Part shown: piece after piece, positions 40,264 to 49,157 of the stretch
Layout of the letters: each line of letters opens with the position of its first letter
Position numbering within the stretch: the first letter of the stretch is position 1
NCBI GenBank assembly: GCA_036734945.1
Contig: DAIMXP010000029.1
Span: forward strand, 1-64,000
DNA: 64,000 nt
Reading direction: 5' to 3'
Source: UBA4733 sp036734945
GTDB lineage: Bacteria; Chloroflexota; UBA4733
The notes under the pieces: generated by a model
The model's database searches: none
The model's input: only the letters and a program-made list of their open reading frames with translations
Told to the model about the DNA's origin: nothing
Program-made: the position numbers and the translations under genes

Positions 40264-41187
40264 ATGCGTTATCGAACACTGGGCAAGACCGGCTGGCAAG
40301 TATCCGCCGTCTCCATGGGCTGCTGGGGCATCGGCGGACAGTGGGGTCCCGTCGAAGAAGCGGAGGCCATCCGCACCATCCACACCGCCATTGACCTTGG
40401 CGTCAACCTCTTCGACACCGCCGACTCTTACGGCCTCGGCGTCAGCGAAGAACTGGTCGGCAAGGCGCTGCACGGCAAACGCGACGGTGTGTATATCGCC
40501 ACCAAAGTCGGCAACTTTGCCCGGCGGCAAAACCAGCCACTCAATTTCGCCATCGCCGAGCACGTCTACCTCTGCTGCGACGCCAGCCTGGGCCGCATGC
40601 AGACCGACCATATCGACCTCTACCAGTGCCACATCGGCGACCTCAAGGACCCGACAGTCTTCCTGGAAGCCTTCGACCGCCTGATCGAGCGGGGCAAGAT
40701 TCGCCAGTTCGCCGTCTCCACCAACTCGCTCGCCGTGCTGCAAGCGTTCAACCGCGACGGCCGTTGCGCCGCCGCCCAGATCAACTACAGCATCCTCAAC
40801 CGCTCGGCGGAACACGACATCCTGCCGTACTGCCAGGAGAACAACATCGGCACGCTCATCCGCGGTCCACTGGCCCAGGGTATCCTGGCAGGCAAGTTCA
40901 CGCCCGAGACGACCTTTACGGACTCGGTACGGCAGTCCTGGAACGCCGGCTCTGCGCATGAACGCTTCCTGCAACAAGTGGCAACTGTCGACAATCTGCG
41001 CTTCCTGGAACGGCCCGACCGCACGATGGCCCAGGCCGCTCTCCAGTTCACGCTGGCAAACCCGGCCGTCACGTCTCCCATCCCCGGCGCCAAGAACGTG
41101 GCCCAGATCACATCCAACGCGACGGCCGCCGACGGCGACCTGACGGCGGAAGAGTTGACTCGGACGCGTGCAGCGACAGGTGCGTGA
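40264..41187 (+). CDS. Aldo/keto reductase
   Basis: NAD(P)H-dependent TIM-barrel oxidoreductase, 307 residues. The catalytic tetrad is visible: Asp and Tyr in 'NLFDTADSYGLGVSE', Lys in 'IATKVGN', His in 'LYQCHIGD'. The cofactor-binding end is represented by 'PIPGAKNVAQITSNA'. It belongs to the YdjG/AKR11-13-like group by 'YRTLGKTGWQVSAVSMGCWGIGG'. A single gene downstream of LacI copy 2, so it may belong to that sugar regulon, but no operator precedes it. Confidence 0.9.
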   Translation: MRYRTLGKTGWQVSAVSMGCWGIGGQWGPVEEAEAIRTIHTAIDLGVNLFDTADSYGLGVSEELVGKALHGKRDGVYIATKVGNFARRQNQPLNFAIAEHVYLCCDASLGRMQTDHIDLYQCHIGDLKDPTVFLEAFDRLIERGKIRQFAVSTNSLAVLQAFNRDGRCAAAQINYSILNRSAEHDILPYCQENNIGTLIRGPLAQGILAGKFTPETTFTDSVRQSWNAGSAHERFLQQVATVDNLRFLERPDRTMAQAALQFTLANPAVTSPIPGAKNVAQITSNATAADGDLTAEELTRTRAATGA

Positions 41188-41200
41188 GGGTGAACCGTCG

Positions 41201-41229
41201 TTGAACGGGGACGACAGTGCCGGTATACT
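41201..41229 (+). promoter_or_regulatory. Leaderless promoter of the VapBC operon
   Basis: TTGAAC (41201-41206), a 17-base spacer and TATACT (41224-41229) lie so close to the ATG at 41236 that the expected transcription start falls on or next to the start codon. No Shine-Dalgarno sequence precedes that ATG. This supports a leaderless mRNA for the antitoxin. Confidence 0.6.
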
Positions 41230-41235
41230 GCCGCC

Positions 41236-41520
41236 ATGAGCGCTACCGTCACACTACAGGTTCCCGAAGCATTGATGGAACGTCTTCGTCGGCAGAGTCA
41301 GACTGAGGGACGCTCCATCAATGAAACTGCGGTACGTGCGCTAGTAGCTGGCTTGGAAGAGTCAGTACAGGACGCATGGTGGACAAGGCTTGGCCCATTG
41401 GTCGCTGCCCCTCCTACCCGGCGTTACGACCCAGACCGTCTTAGACAACTGCAGAAGGGACTCCACCTGGATCCGGAGGACTTGTTGAGAGAGTTGGACT
41501 GGGTACGCGGCTCGGAATGA
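41236..41520 (+). CDS. Ribbon-helix-helix antitoxin (VapB/FitA type)
   Basis: 94 residues. 'ATVTLQVPEALMERLRRQSQTEGRSINETAVRALVAGL' is a ribbon-helix-helix DNA-binding domain. The C-terminal half ('RRYDPDRLRQLQKGLHLDPEDLLRELDW') would wrap the toxin. The stop overlaps the toxin ATG (ATGA). It should repress its own promoter, which covers the start codon. Confidence 0.82.
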   Translation: MSATVTLQVPEALMERLRRQSQTEGRSINETAVRALVAGLEESVQDAWWTRLGPLVAAPPTRRYDPDRLRQLQKGLHLDPEDLLRELDWVRGSE

Positions 41521-41969
41521 CCATCACCGTCATCGACTCAAGTGCGATCCTGCGGCTCTGCTTCAATGAAGGCGATCTATCGCAGGTCAATGCGGCCATG
41601 GGTGACTCACCGGCCATTTCAGTTCTTGCTACTATTGAGGTTCCTTGCGCTATTGCCGCGCGTTTCCATCGCAGGCAAATAAGCGCCGACGAAAGAGACC
41701 AACTTTTTCGGGTTGCTGACGAAGTGCTGAGTGTTATGACACAGATCGACCTGACGGAAGACGTGAGAAGAGAGGCGATCCAGATCAGTGAGCGTTTTCT
41801 CGTGCGGGCACTTGACGCTATTCACATCGCCACGGCCGTCGTACTCGCAGGTCACGGCCTCGGCGACCGTGTTCGATTTTGTACAGCCGACGTTCGTCAG
41901 GCAGAAGCTGCGACAGCGCTGTTTACAAAAGATCAGGTTGATCTTGTGCCACCATCTCGTCACGGCTAA
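41517..41969 (+). CDS. PIN-domain ribonuclease toxin (VapC type)
   Basis: 150 residues. The acidic PIN residues are present: D7 (VIDSSAILRL), E41 (ATIEVPCAIAARF), D100 (RALDAIHIATA) and D125 (CTADVRQ). A Mg2+-dependent endoribonuclease toxin is expected, with tRNA or rRNA as usual targets. It overlaps its antitoxin by four bases. This is the only clearly intact PIN toxin in the window; two others are broken. Confidence 0.85.
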   Translation: MTITVIDSSAILRLCFNEGDLSQVNAAMGDSPAISVLATIEVPCAIAARFHRRQISADERDQLFRVADEVLSVMTQIDLTEDVRREAIQISERFLVRALDAIHIATAVVLAGHGLGDRVRFCTADVRQAEAATALFTKDQVDLVPPSRHG

Positions 41970-42098
41970 CCGTTGCCTCTTGAGCGACTTTCGCGGCGAT
42001 CCGCAAGCGGGCGCTCCTTTGGTGCATAGTGCAATGCACAAGTTCCCCTGTTCCGGGCGCATGATGTCGTTCAAGAGAACCAGGAAGGAAAATCCACC

Positions 42099-43112
42099 AT
42101 GCGCACCGTAATTCTCGATCAACCCGGCGCCTTTCGCCTGACTGATACGCCGGAGCCGGCGCGACCGGGGCCCGGCGAGGCGTTGCTCGAGATCAAGCGC
42201 GTTGGCGTCTGCGGCACTGACCTGCACGCCTTCGGCGGACGGCAGCCTTTCTTCAGTTACCCGCGCATCCTCGGCCACGAGCTGGGCGCCGTGGTGCTGG
42301 AGACGGGGGCCGATGTTGCCTCCATCCAGGCCGGTGACCGCGTCGCCGTGGAGCCGTATTTGGCCTGCGGCCACTGTGTCGCTTGCCGGGCAGGCCGCTA
42401 CAACTGCTGCACGATACTGCAAGTGCTCGGCGTCCAGGTCGATGGCGGCATGCGGGAGCGCATCGTCGTACCCGCCCGCCTGTTGCATCGCAGCGAGCGC
42501 CTGTCGCTGGAACAGTTGGCGTTGGTGGAGACGCTGGGCATCGGCGCCCATGCCGTCGAGCGCAGCGGCTTGCAGCCGGAGGAGTGGGCGGCTGTCGTCG
42601 GCGTCGGCCCCATCGGCATCGGCGTCCTACAAATGGCTCTGGAGCGACGGGCTAGGGTGGTCGCCATCGACCTCAGCGCCTCGCGGTTGGCCTTCGCTGC
42701 CGGCCTGGGGGCATCCGCCACCATCAACGCCGGCACGCAGGATGTCGCGGCAACCCTGGCTGAGATCACCGGGGGCGACATGCCGGCCTGTGTCTTCGAC
42801 GCCACCGGCAGTCCGGCCAGCATGGAGCGTTCCGCTGAACTACCGGGGCACGGCGGTCGTCTGGTGTTTGTCGGTCTCACCCAGGCACGCCTCAGCTTCG
42901 ACAATCCCAGCTTCCACCGGCGCGAACTGACGGTCCTGGCCTCCCGGAACAGCAACAATGCCTTCCCCCGCCTCATTCGCCTGTTGGAAGACGGCTTAAT
43001 CAATATCGCCCCCTGGATCACGCACCGTCTACCCCTGGAGGCGGTACCGGAGTACTTCGCCGGGCTCACCGATCCGGCCAGCGGCGTCGTGAAAGCGTTG
43101 GTTTCCCTGTAA
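42099..43112 (+). CDS. Zinc-dependent alcohol/polyol dehydrogenase
   Basis: Medium-chain dehydrogenase, 337 residues. Catalytic zinc ligands are in 'RVGVCGTDLHAFGG' (Cys) and 'RILGHELGAVV' (His-Glu). Structural zinc cysteines are in 'CGHCVACRAGRYNCC'. NAD-binding 'VVGVGPIGIGVLQMALERRARVVAID'. Similar to threonine/sorbitol dehydrogenase-like sugar-acid enzymes; the exact substrate is unclear. AGGAAGG precedes ATG 42099. Upstream of argF but not functionally linked to it. Confidence 0.9.
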   Translation: MRTVILDQPGAFRLTDTPEPARPGPGEALLEIKRVGVCGTDLHAFGGRQPFFSYPRILGHELGAVVLETGADVASIQAGDRVAVEPYLACGHCVACRAGRYNCCTILQVLGVQVDGGMRERIVVPARLLHRSERLSLEQLALVETLGIGAHAVERSGLQPEEWAAVVGVGPIGIGVLQMALERRARVVAIDLSASRLAFAAGLGASATINAGTQDVAATLAEITGGDMPACVFDATGSPASMERSAELPGHGGRLVFVGLTQARLSFDNPSFHRRELTVLASRNSNNAFPRLIRLLEDGLINIAPWITHRLPLEAVPEYFAGLTDPASGVVKALVSL

Positions 43113-43158
43113 ACTTCTGGTATCATCTCTCTTTCCATTTTTCGCAGTGGATTGAGGA

Positions 43159-44085
43159 ATGACCATGAAGCGCGACCTGTTGAGTGTCACCGATCTTGCC
43201 GTTGGGGAAGTGCAGGAAATCTTCCAACTGGCGAAGACGCTCAAAGGGCGTCGTGGCCCAGAAGCGCCGCGGCCCCTGCTAGGGCAAACGATCGCTATCC
43301 TCTTTCAGCACCCTTCCTTGCGCACCAGGGCGTCGTTCGACGTGGCCATCCACGAACTGGGGGCGCATCCGCTCTATCTGGGTAACGATGAGGTCAAGAT
43401 GGGCTCCCGCGAGAGCCCGGCCGACGTGGCGCGGGTGCTCTCGCGCTATGTCCAGGGTGTGGTCGCCCGTCTGCGCAGCCATGCCGAGTTGGAGACCTTC
43501 GCCGCCGCCGCCAGTGTGCCGGTGGTCAACGCGCTGACCGATGGTGAGCATCCCTGCCAGGCCCTGGCGGACCTGTTGACCCTGGACGAACACAGCGGCG
43601 GCCTGACCGGCCGCCATCTGGTATATGTCGGTGACGCCGACAACAACGTCGCCACCTCGCTGCTCCTGCTGGCCCCGCGCATGGGGGTAGCCGTAACCGT
43701 CGTCTGCCCGCCACAACACGCTCCGGCAAGAGGCGTGCTGGCCCGCGCTCGCAGTCTGGGCGGGGCACCCGTGGCCGTTGAGTACGACCCCCTACGCGCC
43801 AATCTGGCCGATGCCGACGCCATCTACACCGACGTCTGGGTCAGCATGGGCCAGGAGGCGGAAACAGCCGCCCGGCTGACCACGTTGGCGCCGTATCAAG
43901 TCAACACCGCCCTGCTGCAACGCGCGCCGGAGCGCTGCATCGTCCTGCACTGCCTGCCGGCCAAGCGCGGCCAGGAGATCACCGACGACGTGCTCGACGG
44001 CCCCCAATCAGCCGTTTTTGATCAGGCCGAAAACCGCCTCCACGCCCAGAAAGCGTTGCTGCAATGGCTGTTGACCGGGGGATGA
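43159..44085 (+). CDS. argF: Ornithine carbamoyltransferase
   Basis: Makes citrulline from ornithine and carbamoyl phosphate. The carbamoyl-phosphate loop reads FQHPSLRTRASFD, that is SLRTR where STRTR is usual. 'DGEHPCQALADLLTL' (HPCQ) and 'IVLHCLPAKRGQEITDDVLD' (HCLP) are standard, as is 'SAVFDQAENRLHAQKALL'. 308 residues. The start ATG may be 43159 or the second in-frame ATG at 43165. It lies five bases before argH, forming an arginine-synthesis operon. Confidence 0.9.
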   Translation: MTMKRDLLSVTDLAVGEVQEIFQLAKTLKGRRGPEAPRPLLGQTIAILFQHPSLRTRASFDVAIHELGAHPLYLGNDEVKMGSRESPADVARVLSRYVQGVVARLRSHAELETFAAAASVPVVNALTDGEHPCQALADLLTLDEHSGGLTGRHLVYVGDADNNVATSLLLLAPRMGVAVTVVCPPQHAPARGVLARARSLGGAPVAVEYDPLRANLADADAIYTDVWVSMGQEAETAARLTTLAPYQVNTALLQRAPERCIVLHCLPAKRGQEITDDVLDGPQSAVFDQAENRLHAQKALLQWLLTGG

Positions 44086-44089
44086 GGAG

Positions 44090-45580
44090 ATGAGGAGTGA
44101 CGGGGTTGAGGAGAATGCCCCCTTGCCCGCCGTGGATGTAGCGCAGACCAGAGATGAGGAGACGGCGGTCGTTTCCTCATCTCCTCATCCGCCCCAACCG
44201 TGGAGCCGCCGCTTCGACCGGCCGATTGACGAACTCGCCGGGCAATTCAACGCCTCCATCTCCTTCGACCAACGCCTGGCAGAGGAGGATATTGCCGGCA
44301 GCATCGCGCACGCGCGCATGCTGGGAGCGCAGCACATCATCGCGCCAGCGGAAAGAGTGCAGATCATCGCCGGGCTGGAGGCCATCCGCGAGGAGGTGCG
44401 CGCCGGGCAGTTTGCCTTCCGCATCGACCGGGAAGACATCCACATGAACGTGGAAGCAGCACTGGCGGAGCGCATCGGTCAGGTCGCCGGCAAGCTGCAC
44501 ACCGGGCGCAGCCGCAACGATCAGGTGGCGCTTGATGTCCGCCTATTCGTCCGTACCGCCATTCGGTCCTTGCAGCGGGACGTGCTTGCCTGCGCGACGG
44601 CACTGCTCGGGCAGGCCCAACAGCACCAGCAGACCGTGTTGCCTGGCTACACCCATGTGCAGCGGGCCCAGCCGGTCCTCCTCGCTCACCACTTCCTGGC
44701 CTACGTGGAGATGCTGCGGCGCGACTTCGATCGGCTGGGCGACGCCTATCGCCGGACCGACGTCCTGCCGCTTGGCGCCGGAGCATTGGCCGGAACCACC
44801 TTCCCGCTGGATCGCGACGCCGTCGCCCGCGACCTCGGCTTCGCCGCCATCAGCCGCAACAGCCTCGACGCCGTCTCCGACCGCGACTTTGCTGTGGAGT
44901 TCCTGGCCGCTGCCAGCCTGATCATGACGCACCTCTCCCGCCTGGCGGAGGAACTTGTGCTCTGGTCCAGCCAGGAGTTCGGCTTCGTCACCCTGGACGA
45001 CACCTATGCCACCGGCAGCTCGATGATGCCGCAGAAGAAGAACCCCGACTCGGCGGAGCTCGTGCGCGGCAAGACCGGGCGGGTCTACGGCGCCCTGCTC
45101 GGTCTGCTCACGACGCTGAAAGGTCTACCCCTCTCCTACAACAAGGACTTACAGGAAGATAAAGAGCCGCTCTTCGACGCCTTCGATACCGTCCATGACT
45201 GCCTGCGCATCATGGCCGGCGTCGTCGGCACACTGCACGTACACCGCGACCGCATGCGCCAGGCGACCCGTCAGGGCTACCTCACCGCCACCGATCTGGC
45301 CGACTACCTCGTCACCCGTGGCCTGCCCTTCCGGGAGGCCCACGGCGCGGTAGCGCAACTGGTCCGGCTCTGCGAGACGACCAACCGCACGCTGGAAGCG
45401 CTCTCCCTGACCGAACTGCGCGAGGTGTCGCCAATGTTCGCCGAGGACGCCTTTGCAGCCCTCGACGTTGACAGCGCCGTAGCCCGGCGTGCCGTCGCGG
45501 GGGGCACCGCGCCGGAGAGGGTGGCGGAAGCGCTGGCTGAGGCGGAGGCGTGGCTGCAAGAGGAATTGGCCTCCTCGTAG
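44090..45580 (+). CDS. argH: Argininosuccinate lyase
   Basis: Cleaves argininosuccinate to arginine and fumarate. From about residue 37 the protein is standard: 'PWSRRFDRPIDELAGQFNASISFDQRL', 'KLHTGRSRNDQVALD', 'LPGYTHVQRAQPVLLAHH', the signature 'GSSMMPQKKNPDSAELVRGK' with the catalytic Ser, and 'YLTATDLADYLVTRG'. The first ~35 residues form an unusual, Glu/Asp- and Pro-rich extension encoded by repetitive GATGAGGAG sequence. Its TAG lies inside the inverted repeat at 45573-45674. Confidence 0.94.
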   Translation: MRSDGVEENAPLPAVDVAQTRDEETAVVSSSPHPPQPWSRRFDRPIDELAGQFNASISFDQRLAEEDIAGSIAHARMLGAQHIIAPAERVQIIAGLEAIREEVRAGQFAFRIDREDIHMNVEAALAERIGQVAGKLHTGRSRNDQVALDVRLFVRTAIRSLQRDVLACATALLGQAQQHQQTVLPGYTHVQRAQPVLLAHHFLAYVEMLRRDFDRLGDAYRRTDVLPLGAGALAGTTFPLDRDAVARDLGFAAISRNSLDAVSDRDFAVEFLAAASLIMTHLSRLAEELVLWSSQEFGFVTLDDTYATGSSMMPQKKNPDSAELVRGKTGRVYGALLGLLTTLKGLPLSYNKDLQEDKEPLFDAFDTVHDCLRIMAGVVGTLHVHRDRMRQATRQGYLTATDLADYLVTRGLPFREAHGAVAQLVRLCETTNRTLEALSLTELREVSPMFAEDAFAALDVDSAVARRAVAGGTAPERVAEALAEAEAWLQEELASS

Positions 45581-45674
45581 GGGCAGGTCCCCGTGCCTGC
45601 CCTGCCGGAAACTCGAACAGCGCACGCAGGCCAGGTACGGAGGAGGGCAGGCACGGGGACCTGCCCCTACGAGG
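45573..45674. repeat. 31-bp perfect inverted repeat at the argH stop
   Basis: The left arm 45573-45603 starts CCTCGTAGGGGCAGGTCCCC; the right arm 45644-45674 is its exact complement; 40 bases lie between. The argH stop codon is inside the left arm. The core GTAGGGGCAGG also appears in the short palindrome GTAGGGGCAGGCCCCTAC near 27867. It may terminate argH and shield it from the convergent gene. No T-run. Confidence 0.85.
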
Positions 45675-45728
45675 ATCGGTCGTTTGCAATTGCCTGCGGC
45701 ACACCGGATGGGCCGCCAGGCGGCCCCC

Positions 45729-48239
45729 TCAAGCCTCCTCGTAAGTCCGGATCATCTCCGCATACCGTTCGGCCAACGCTACCGCGTGTTGTTCGGTTTC
45801 CGCTTCCGCCTGAACGTGGAAGACTGGCTTGTCGGCGTCCGGGACGATCACGATGGTGTCCAGGCCGGTGCTGAGGCGCACGCCTTGCGCTGACTTGCCG
45901 CCCATTTCCAGCGCCTGCTCGTGCAGCCGGCGCATCACCTTCCCCTTGTGTTCCCACGGGCAGTAGGCGTCGGTACTGGCGAGGAAATAGGGGGGCACTT
46001 CTGCCGCCATCTTGGAGAGTGTGCCGTCGGAGCGGATGAGCATCTCCAGCATCTTCACCGTCCCGAACAGCGCGTCGAAGCCCGCCGGCAGTTCCGGGAA
46101 AGCGAAGCCGCCGGCGCCATCGCCGACCAACACCAGATCTGATTGCATCGTCGCGCCGCTCACGACGACAGGGTCAGGCGCCAGGGTGCGCACACCGTTG
46201 CCGTCGGCTGTCGCCAGGGCGCCGATCAGGCGCGGGGCGTTCAACGGCACGCCGATCTCCGTCGACGGCGTGCCGCCGTGCCAGGAAAGCAACATCATAA
46301 CGGCCAGGGCGTGCCAGGGCGGCAGCACCATCCCCTGCTCGCTGACAATGGTCATGCGTGTGCCACTGTAGTTGAACAGCACGCCCGCCGTTGCCCCGAC
46401 TGCCTTCGTGACGGCACTGAGCGTGCGCAGGTGCGTCGCGATGTTGGCCTCGGACCGCGTTTCCGGCTCGCCGGGAATGGCGTTGAGCTCGATCAGTTTG
46501 CAGCCGGCCTCCCGGAACAGCCGTTGGCCCAGGGGGGCGAAGAGGCCACTGAAAAAGTCGACAACGATGGTCGGGCGTTCGCCTTCCAACAATGGTCGGT
46601 CGACGCGCTGCAGGAAGGCGGCGCGATAGCGCTCCTCGGCCACCGCCAGTGGCTCGGGGCCGGCGTAGATCGCGCCTAAGCGGTCGGCCGGCACGCGCCG
46701 CACGTCTTCCCGGACGTAGACGTTGGCGATCTTGCGCTCCGCGTTCTTGCTGACGTCGGCGCCATTGGCATCGAACAGCTTGATGTCCACGACGCGGGGG
46801 TCGAAGGGCGACATGCGCACGTGGATGCCGCCGCCGGCCCGGCTCAGGCGCGTTTCGTGACGGGCCACCGGGATCGGCAACGTTGAGGTATCCAGCACGT
46901 CGATGCCGGCAGAGGGCAGACCGGAAATGATGGCGCGCTTGATCATGCGGGCGCCCTTGGAGTTGCCCCGGTTGACCAGCACCGTGCCGCCCACGGGCAG
47001 CGTTGAACCATAGGCTGCGCCGACTTTGGCGGCCAGCTCCGGTGTCAACTCGACGTTCGCCAGCCCGCTGATGGTGGCGTGGCCGGCGAAGAGCGAACGC
47101 TTGGCACGACCTCCCCAGATCAGGCTGCTGCTGACCGTCGCCTGCTCCTCCACCTCCTTGTCCGGCCAGATCTTGACGTCGCTGCGCACAAGCGCACGTT
47201 CACCGATGGTGCAGCCATCACCGACCACCGCTCCCTGCGCCACAATGGCGCCGGTGCGGATGGAGCACTGCTTGCCGATGATGGCGCCGGTGATCGAAGC
47301 GGCGTTGGAGATCAGACAGTTGTTGAAGATGATGCTGCGGTCTACCGTGGCGCCACTCTCGATGACCGTGTTGTCACCGATCACCACCGGACCGTGCAGC
47401 ACCGTGCCGGAGCGTACCACGCAGCCTTCACCCAGATACACTGCGCCAAAAGAGCGCACACCCGGTTCGACCATGGCACTGCGTGCCGCCATCATGCCAT
47501 TGGTCTGGCGAGCCTGCGGCAACGGGAGGGCGACGCGACCCTCCGCTAAATCGAAGCTGGCCTTCAGGTAATCGGCCAGGCTGCCAACGTCACACCAGTA
47601 GCCTTCCGCGACATAGCCGAACATGGGGTCGCCGCGACTCAGCAACTGCGGGAAGACGTCGCTGCTGAAGTCGAAGGAGCGCCCGGCGGGAATCAGATCC
47701 AAGACCTTGGGGTCCAGTACATAAATACCCGTGTTGGCAGTATCGCTGAAGACCTCGCCCCAGCTCGGCTTCTCCTGGAAACGTTGTACGGCGCCGTCGG
47801 TGTCGGTGATGACCACCCCGTATTCCAGTGGGTTGTTGACGTGAACGAGTACCAGGGTAGCCTGGGCCCGACGATCCTGGTGGTAGCGGATGACCCTGGT
47901 CAGGTCGATGTCCGTCAGGGCATCGCCGCTGATAATCAGGAAAGGCTCGTCCAGCATGTGTTGCGCGTTCTTGACGCTGCCGGCGGTGCCGAGCGGCGTC
48001 TCTTCCAGGGCATAGCGGATGTGGACACCGAAGTCGGCGCCGTCGCCGAAGTAGTCCTCGATCACGCTGGCCATGTAATGCACCGTCACGACGATCTCCG
48101 TGATGTGGTGCCGCTTGAGCAGCGTAATAATGTGCTCCATCACCGGCACGTTCAGGATGGGCATCATCGGCTTGGGACGGCCCAGAGTGAGCGGCCGCAA
48201 GCGGGAACCTTCGCCACCCGCCATAACCACAGCAATCAT
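45729..48239 (-). CDS. Sugar nucleotidyltransferase fused to a degenerate phosphohexomutase domain
   Basis: 836 residues in three parts. Residues 1-235 are a nucleotidyltransferase: 'MIAVVMAGGEGSRLRPLT', 'KPMMPILNVPVMEH', 'SGDALTDIDL', 'FQEKPSWGEVFSDTANTGIYV'. Residues 245-375 are left-handed beta-helix repeats ('VIGDNTVIESGATVDRSIIFNNCLISNAASITGAIIG'). From about 400 there is a phosphomannomutase-like fold in which the catalytic TASHNP loop is replaced by 'HVRMSPFDP' and the metal loop DGDGDR by 'ATADGNGVR', so mutase activity is unlikely. Probably makes GDP-mannose or a related NDP-sugar. It follows a glycosyltransferase gene. Confidence 0.85.
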   Translation of the reverse strand: MIAVVMAGGEGSRLRPLTLGRPKPMMPILNVPVMEHIITLLKRHHITEIVVTVHYMASVIEDYFGDGADFGVHIRYALEETPLGTAGSVKNAQHMLDEPFLIISGDALTDIDLTRVIRYHQDRRAQATLVLVHVNNPLEYGVVITDTDGAVQRFQEKPSWGEVFSDTANTGIYVLDPKVLDLIPAGRSFDFSSDVFPQLLSRGDPMFGYVAEGYWCDVGSLADYLKASFDLAEGRVALPLPQARQTNGMMAARSAMVEPGVRSFGAVYLGEGCVVRSGTVLHGPVVIGDNTVIESGATVDRSIIFNNCLISNAASITGAIIGKQCSIRTGAIVAQGAVVGDGCTIGERALVRSDVKIWPDKEVEEQATVSSSLIWGGRAKRSLFAGHATISGLANVELTPELAAKVGAAYGSTLPVGGTVLVNRGNSKGARMIKRAIISGLPSAGIDVLDTSTLPIPVARHETRLSRAGGGIHVRMSPFDPRVVDIKLFDANGADVSKNAERKIANVYVREDVRRVPADRLGAIYAGPEPLAVAEERYRAAFLQRVDRPLLEGERPTIVVDFFSGLFAPLGQRLFREAGCKLIELNAIPGEPETRSEANIATHLRTLSAVTKAVGATAGVLFNYSGTRMTIVSEQGMVLPPWHALAVMMLLSWHGGTPSTEIGVPLNAPRLIGALATADGNGVRTLAPDPVVVSGATMQSDLVLVGDGAGGFAFPELPAGFDALFGTVKMLEMLIRSDGTLSKMAAEVPPYFLASTDAYCPWEHKGKVMRRLHEQALEMGGKSAQGVRLSTGLDTIVIVPDADKPVFHVQAEAETEQHAVALAERYAEMIRTYEEA

Positions 48240-48354
48240 CGCCTGCCTACCTCTCGCTACGCTGCCTACTGCGCGGCGCCGGCTTGAGACACGCCGCTCC
48301 GACAATGATAGTGCGCGCCGAACTGCTGCGCAAAGCCGACAGCCATAGGAACTC

Positions 48355-49086
48355 CTACGAGGTCCTCAGCCGCCAAAGGTGCTGGAGAAACAGCTTGCCG
48401 ACGCGGAAGTCGGCCTTGCTGTTGCCGACCGCCCGGCGCCGGAAGCGGTACGGCACCTCGACCAACTGCCGGCGTGGGCAGCGAATCAACAGTTCGAGCG
48501 AAATCTTGAAGCCGAGTGGGCAGAGCACAATACCGGCGGTGATCTCCCGGCGAACCAGCAAGAAGCCGGAAAGAGGATCCCGGACCTGCCGGAGGCGCCG
48601 CGGAAAGAGCGCCTTGCTCACCCACTTGCAGCCGAGCGAAAAGAACGTGCGCAGCGGGCCGGCCAGCCCTTCGCTGCTGCCCCCGGGCATGTAGCGGCAG
48701 GCCATGACGACGTCGGCCTGGGTGCGCCGCGCTGCCGCCAGCAGTTCGGGAATTTTCTCCGGCGGATGCTGCATATCGGCGTCGATGACGCAGACATACT
48801 CAGCCGTTGAGTGTGCCAGGCCGTCGGTCACGGCGCCGGCCAGGCCGCCCCAACGTTGCGCTCCCGCGGCGCGGTGGATGTAGCGCACATGCAGGTCCGT
48901 ACGGGCGGCAAGACCGGCCAGCACGGCCGGCGTGCCATCGTCGCTGTCGTCCACGAACAGCAACTCATAGCATTCCCCCGCCAGCGCCGCCTGCACCGCG
49001 CGCGCCAACAGCGGAGCACTCTCTTCTTCGTTGCGGCTTGGCGCAATGACGGTCAAGGTGAGCGCTGCCGGTCCGTCACTCTGCAT
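48355..49086 (-). CDS. Family 2 glycosyltransferase (polyprenol-phosphate mannosyltransferase type)
   Basis: 243 residues. GT-A fold opening 'LTVIAPSRNEEESAPLLARAV', 'ELLFVDDSDDGT', the metal-binding 'YVCVIDADMQHPPEKIPELL', 'VVMACRYMPGGSSEGL', 'DPLSGFLLVRRE' and 'VPYRFRRRAVGNSKAD', as in DPM1-like enzymes. No C-terminal transmembrane helices. It sits just upstream of the nucleotidyltransferase fusion, consistent with sugar activation followed by transfer to a lipid carrier. Confidence 0.88.
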   Translation of the reverse strand: MQSDGPAALTLTVIAPSRNEEESAPLLARAVQAALAGECYELLFVDDSDDGTPAVLAGLAARTDLHVRYIHRAAGAQRWGGLAGAVTDGLAHSTAEYVCVIDADMQHPPEKIPELLAAARRTQADVVMACRYMPGGSSEGLAGPLRTFFSLGCKWVSKALFPRRLRQVRDPLSGFLLVRREITAGIVLCPLGFKISLELLIRCPRRQLVEVPYRFRRRAVGNSKADFRVGKLFLQHLWRLRTS

Positions 49087-49157
49087 ATCGCTGCCCCTCT
49101 GCGCTCGTCAGACGTGCAGTGTACCGCCGGGTCCTCTCCCGGCCCTGCGGGGCCACC

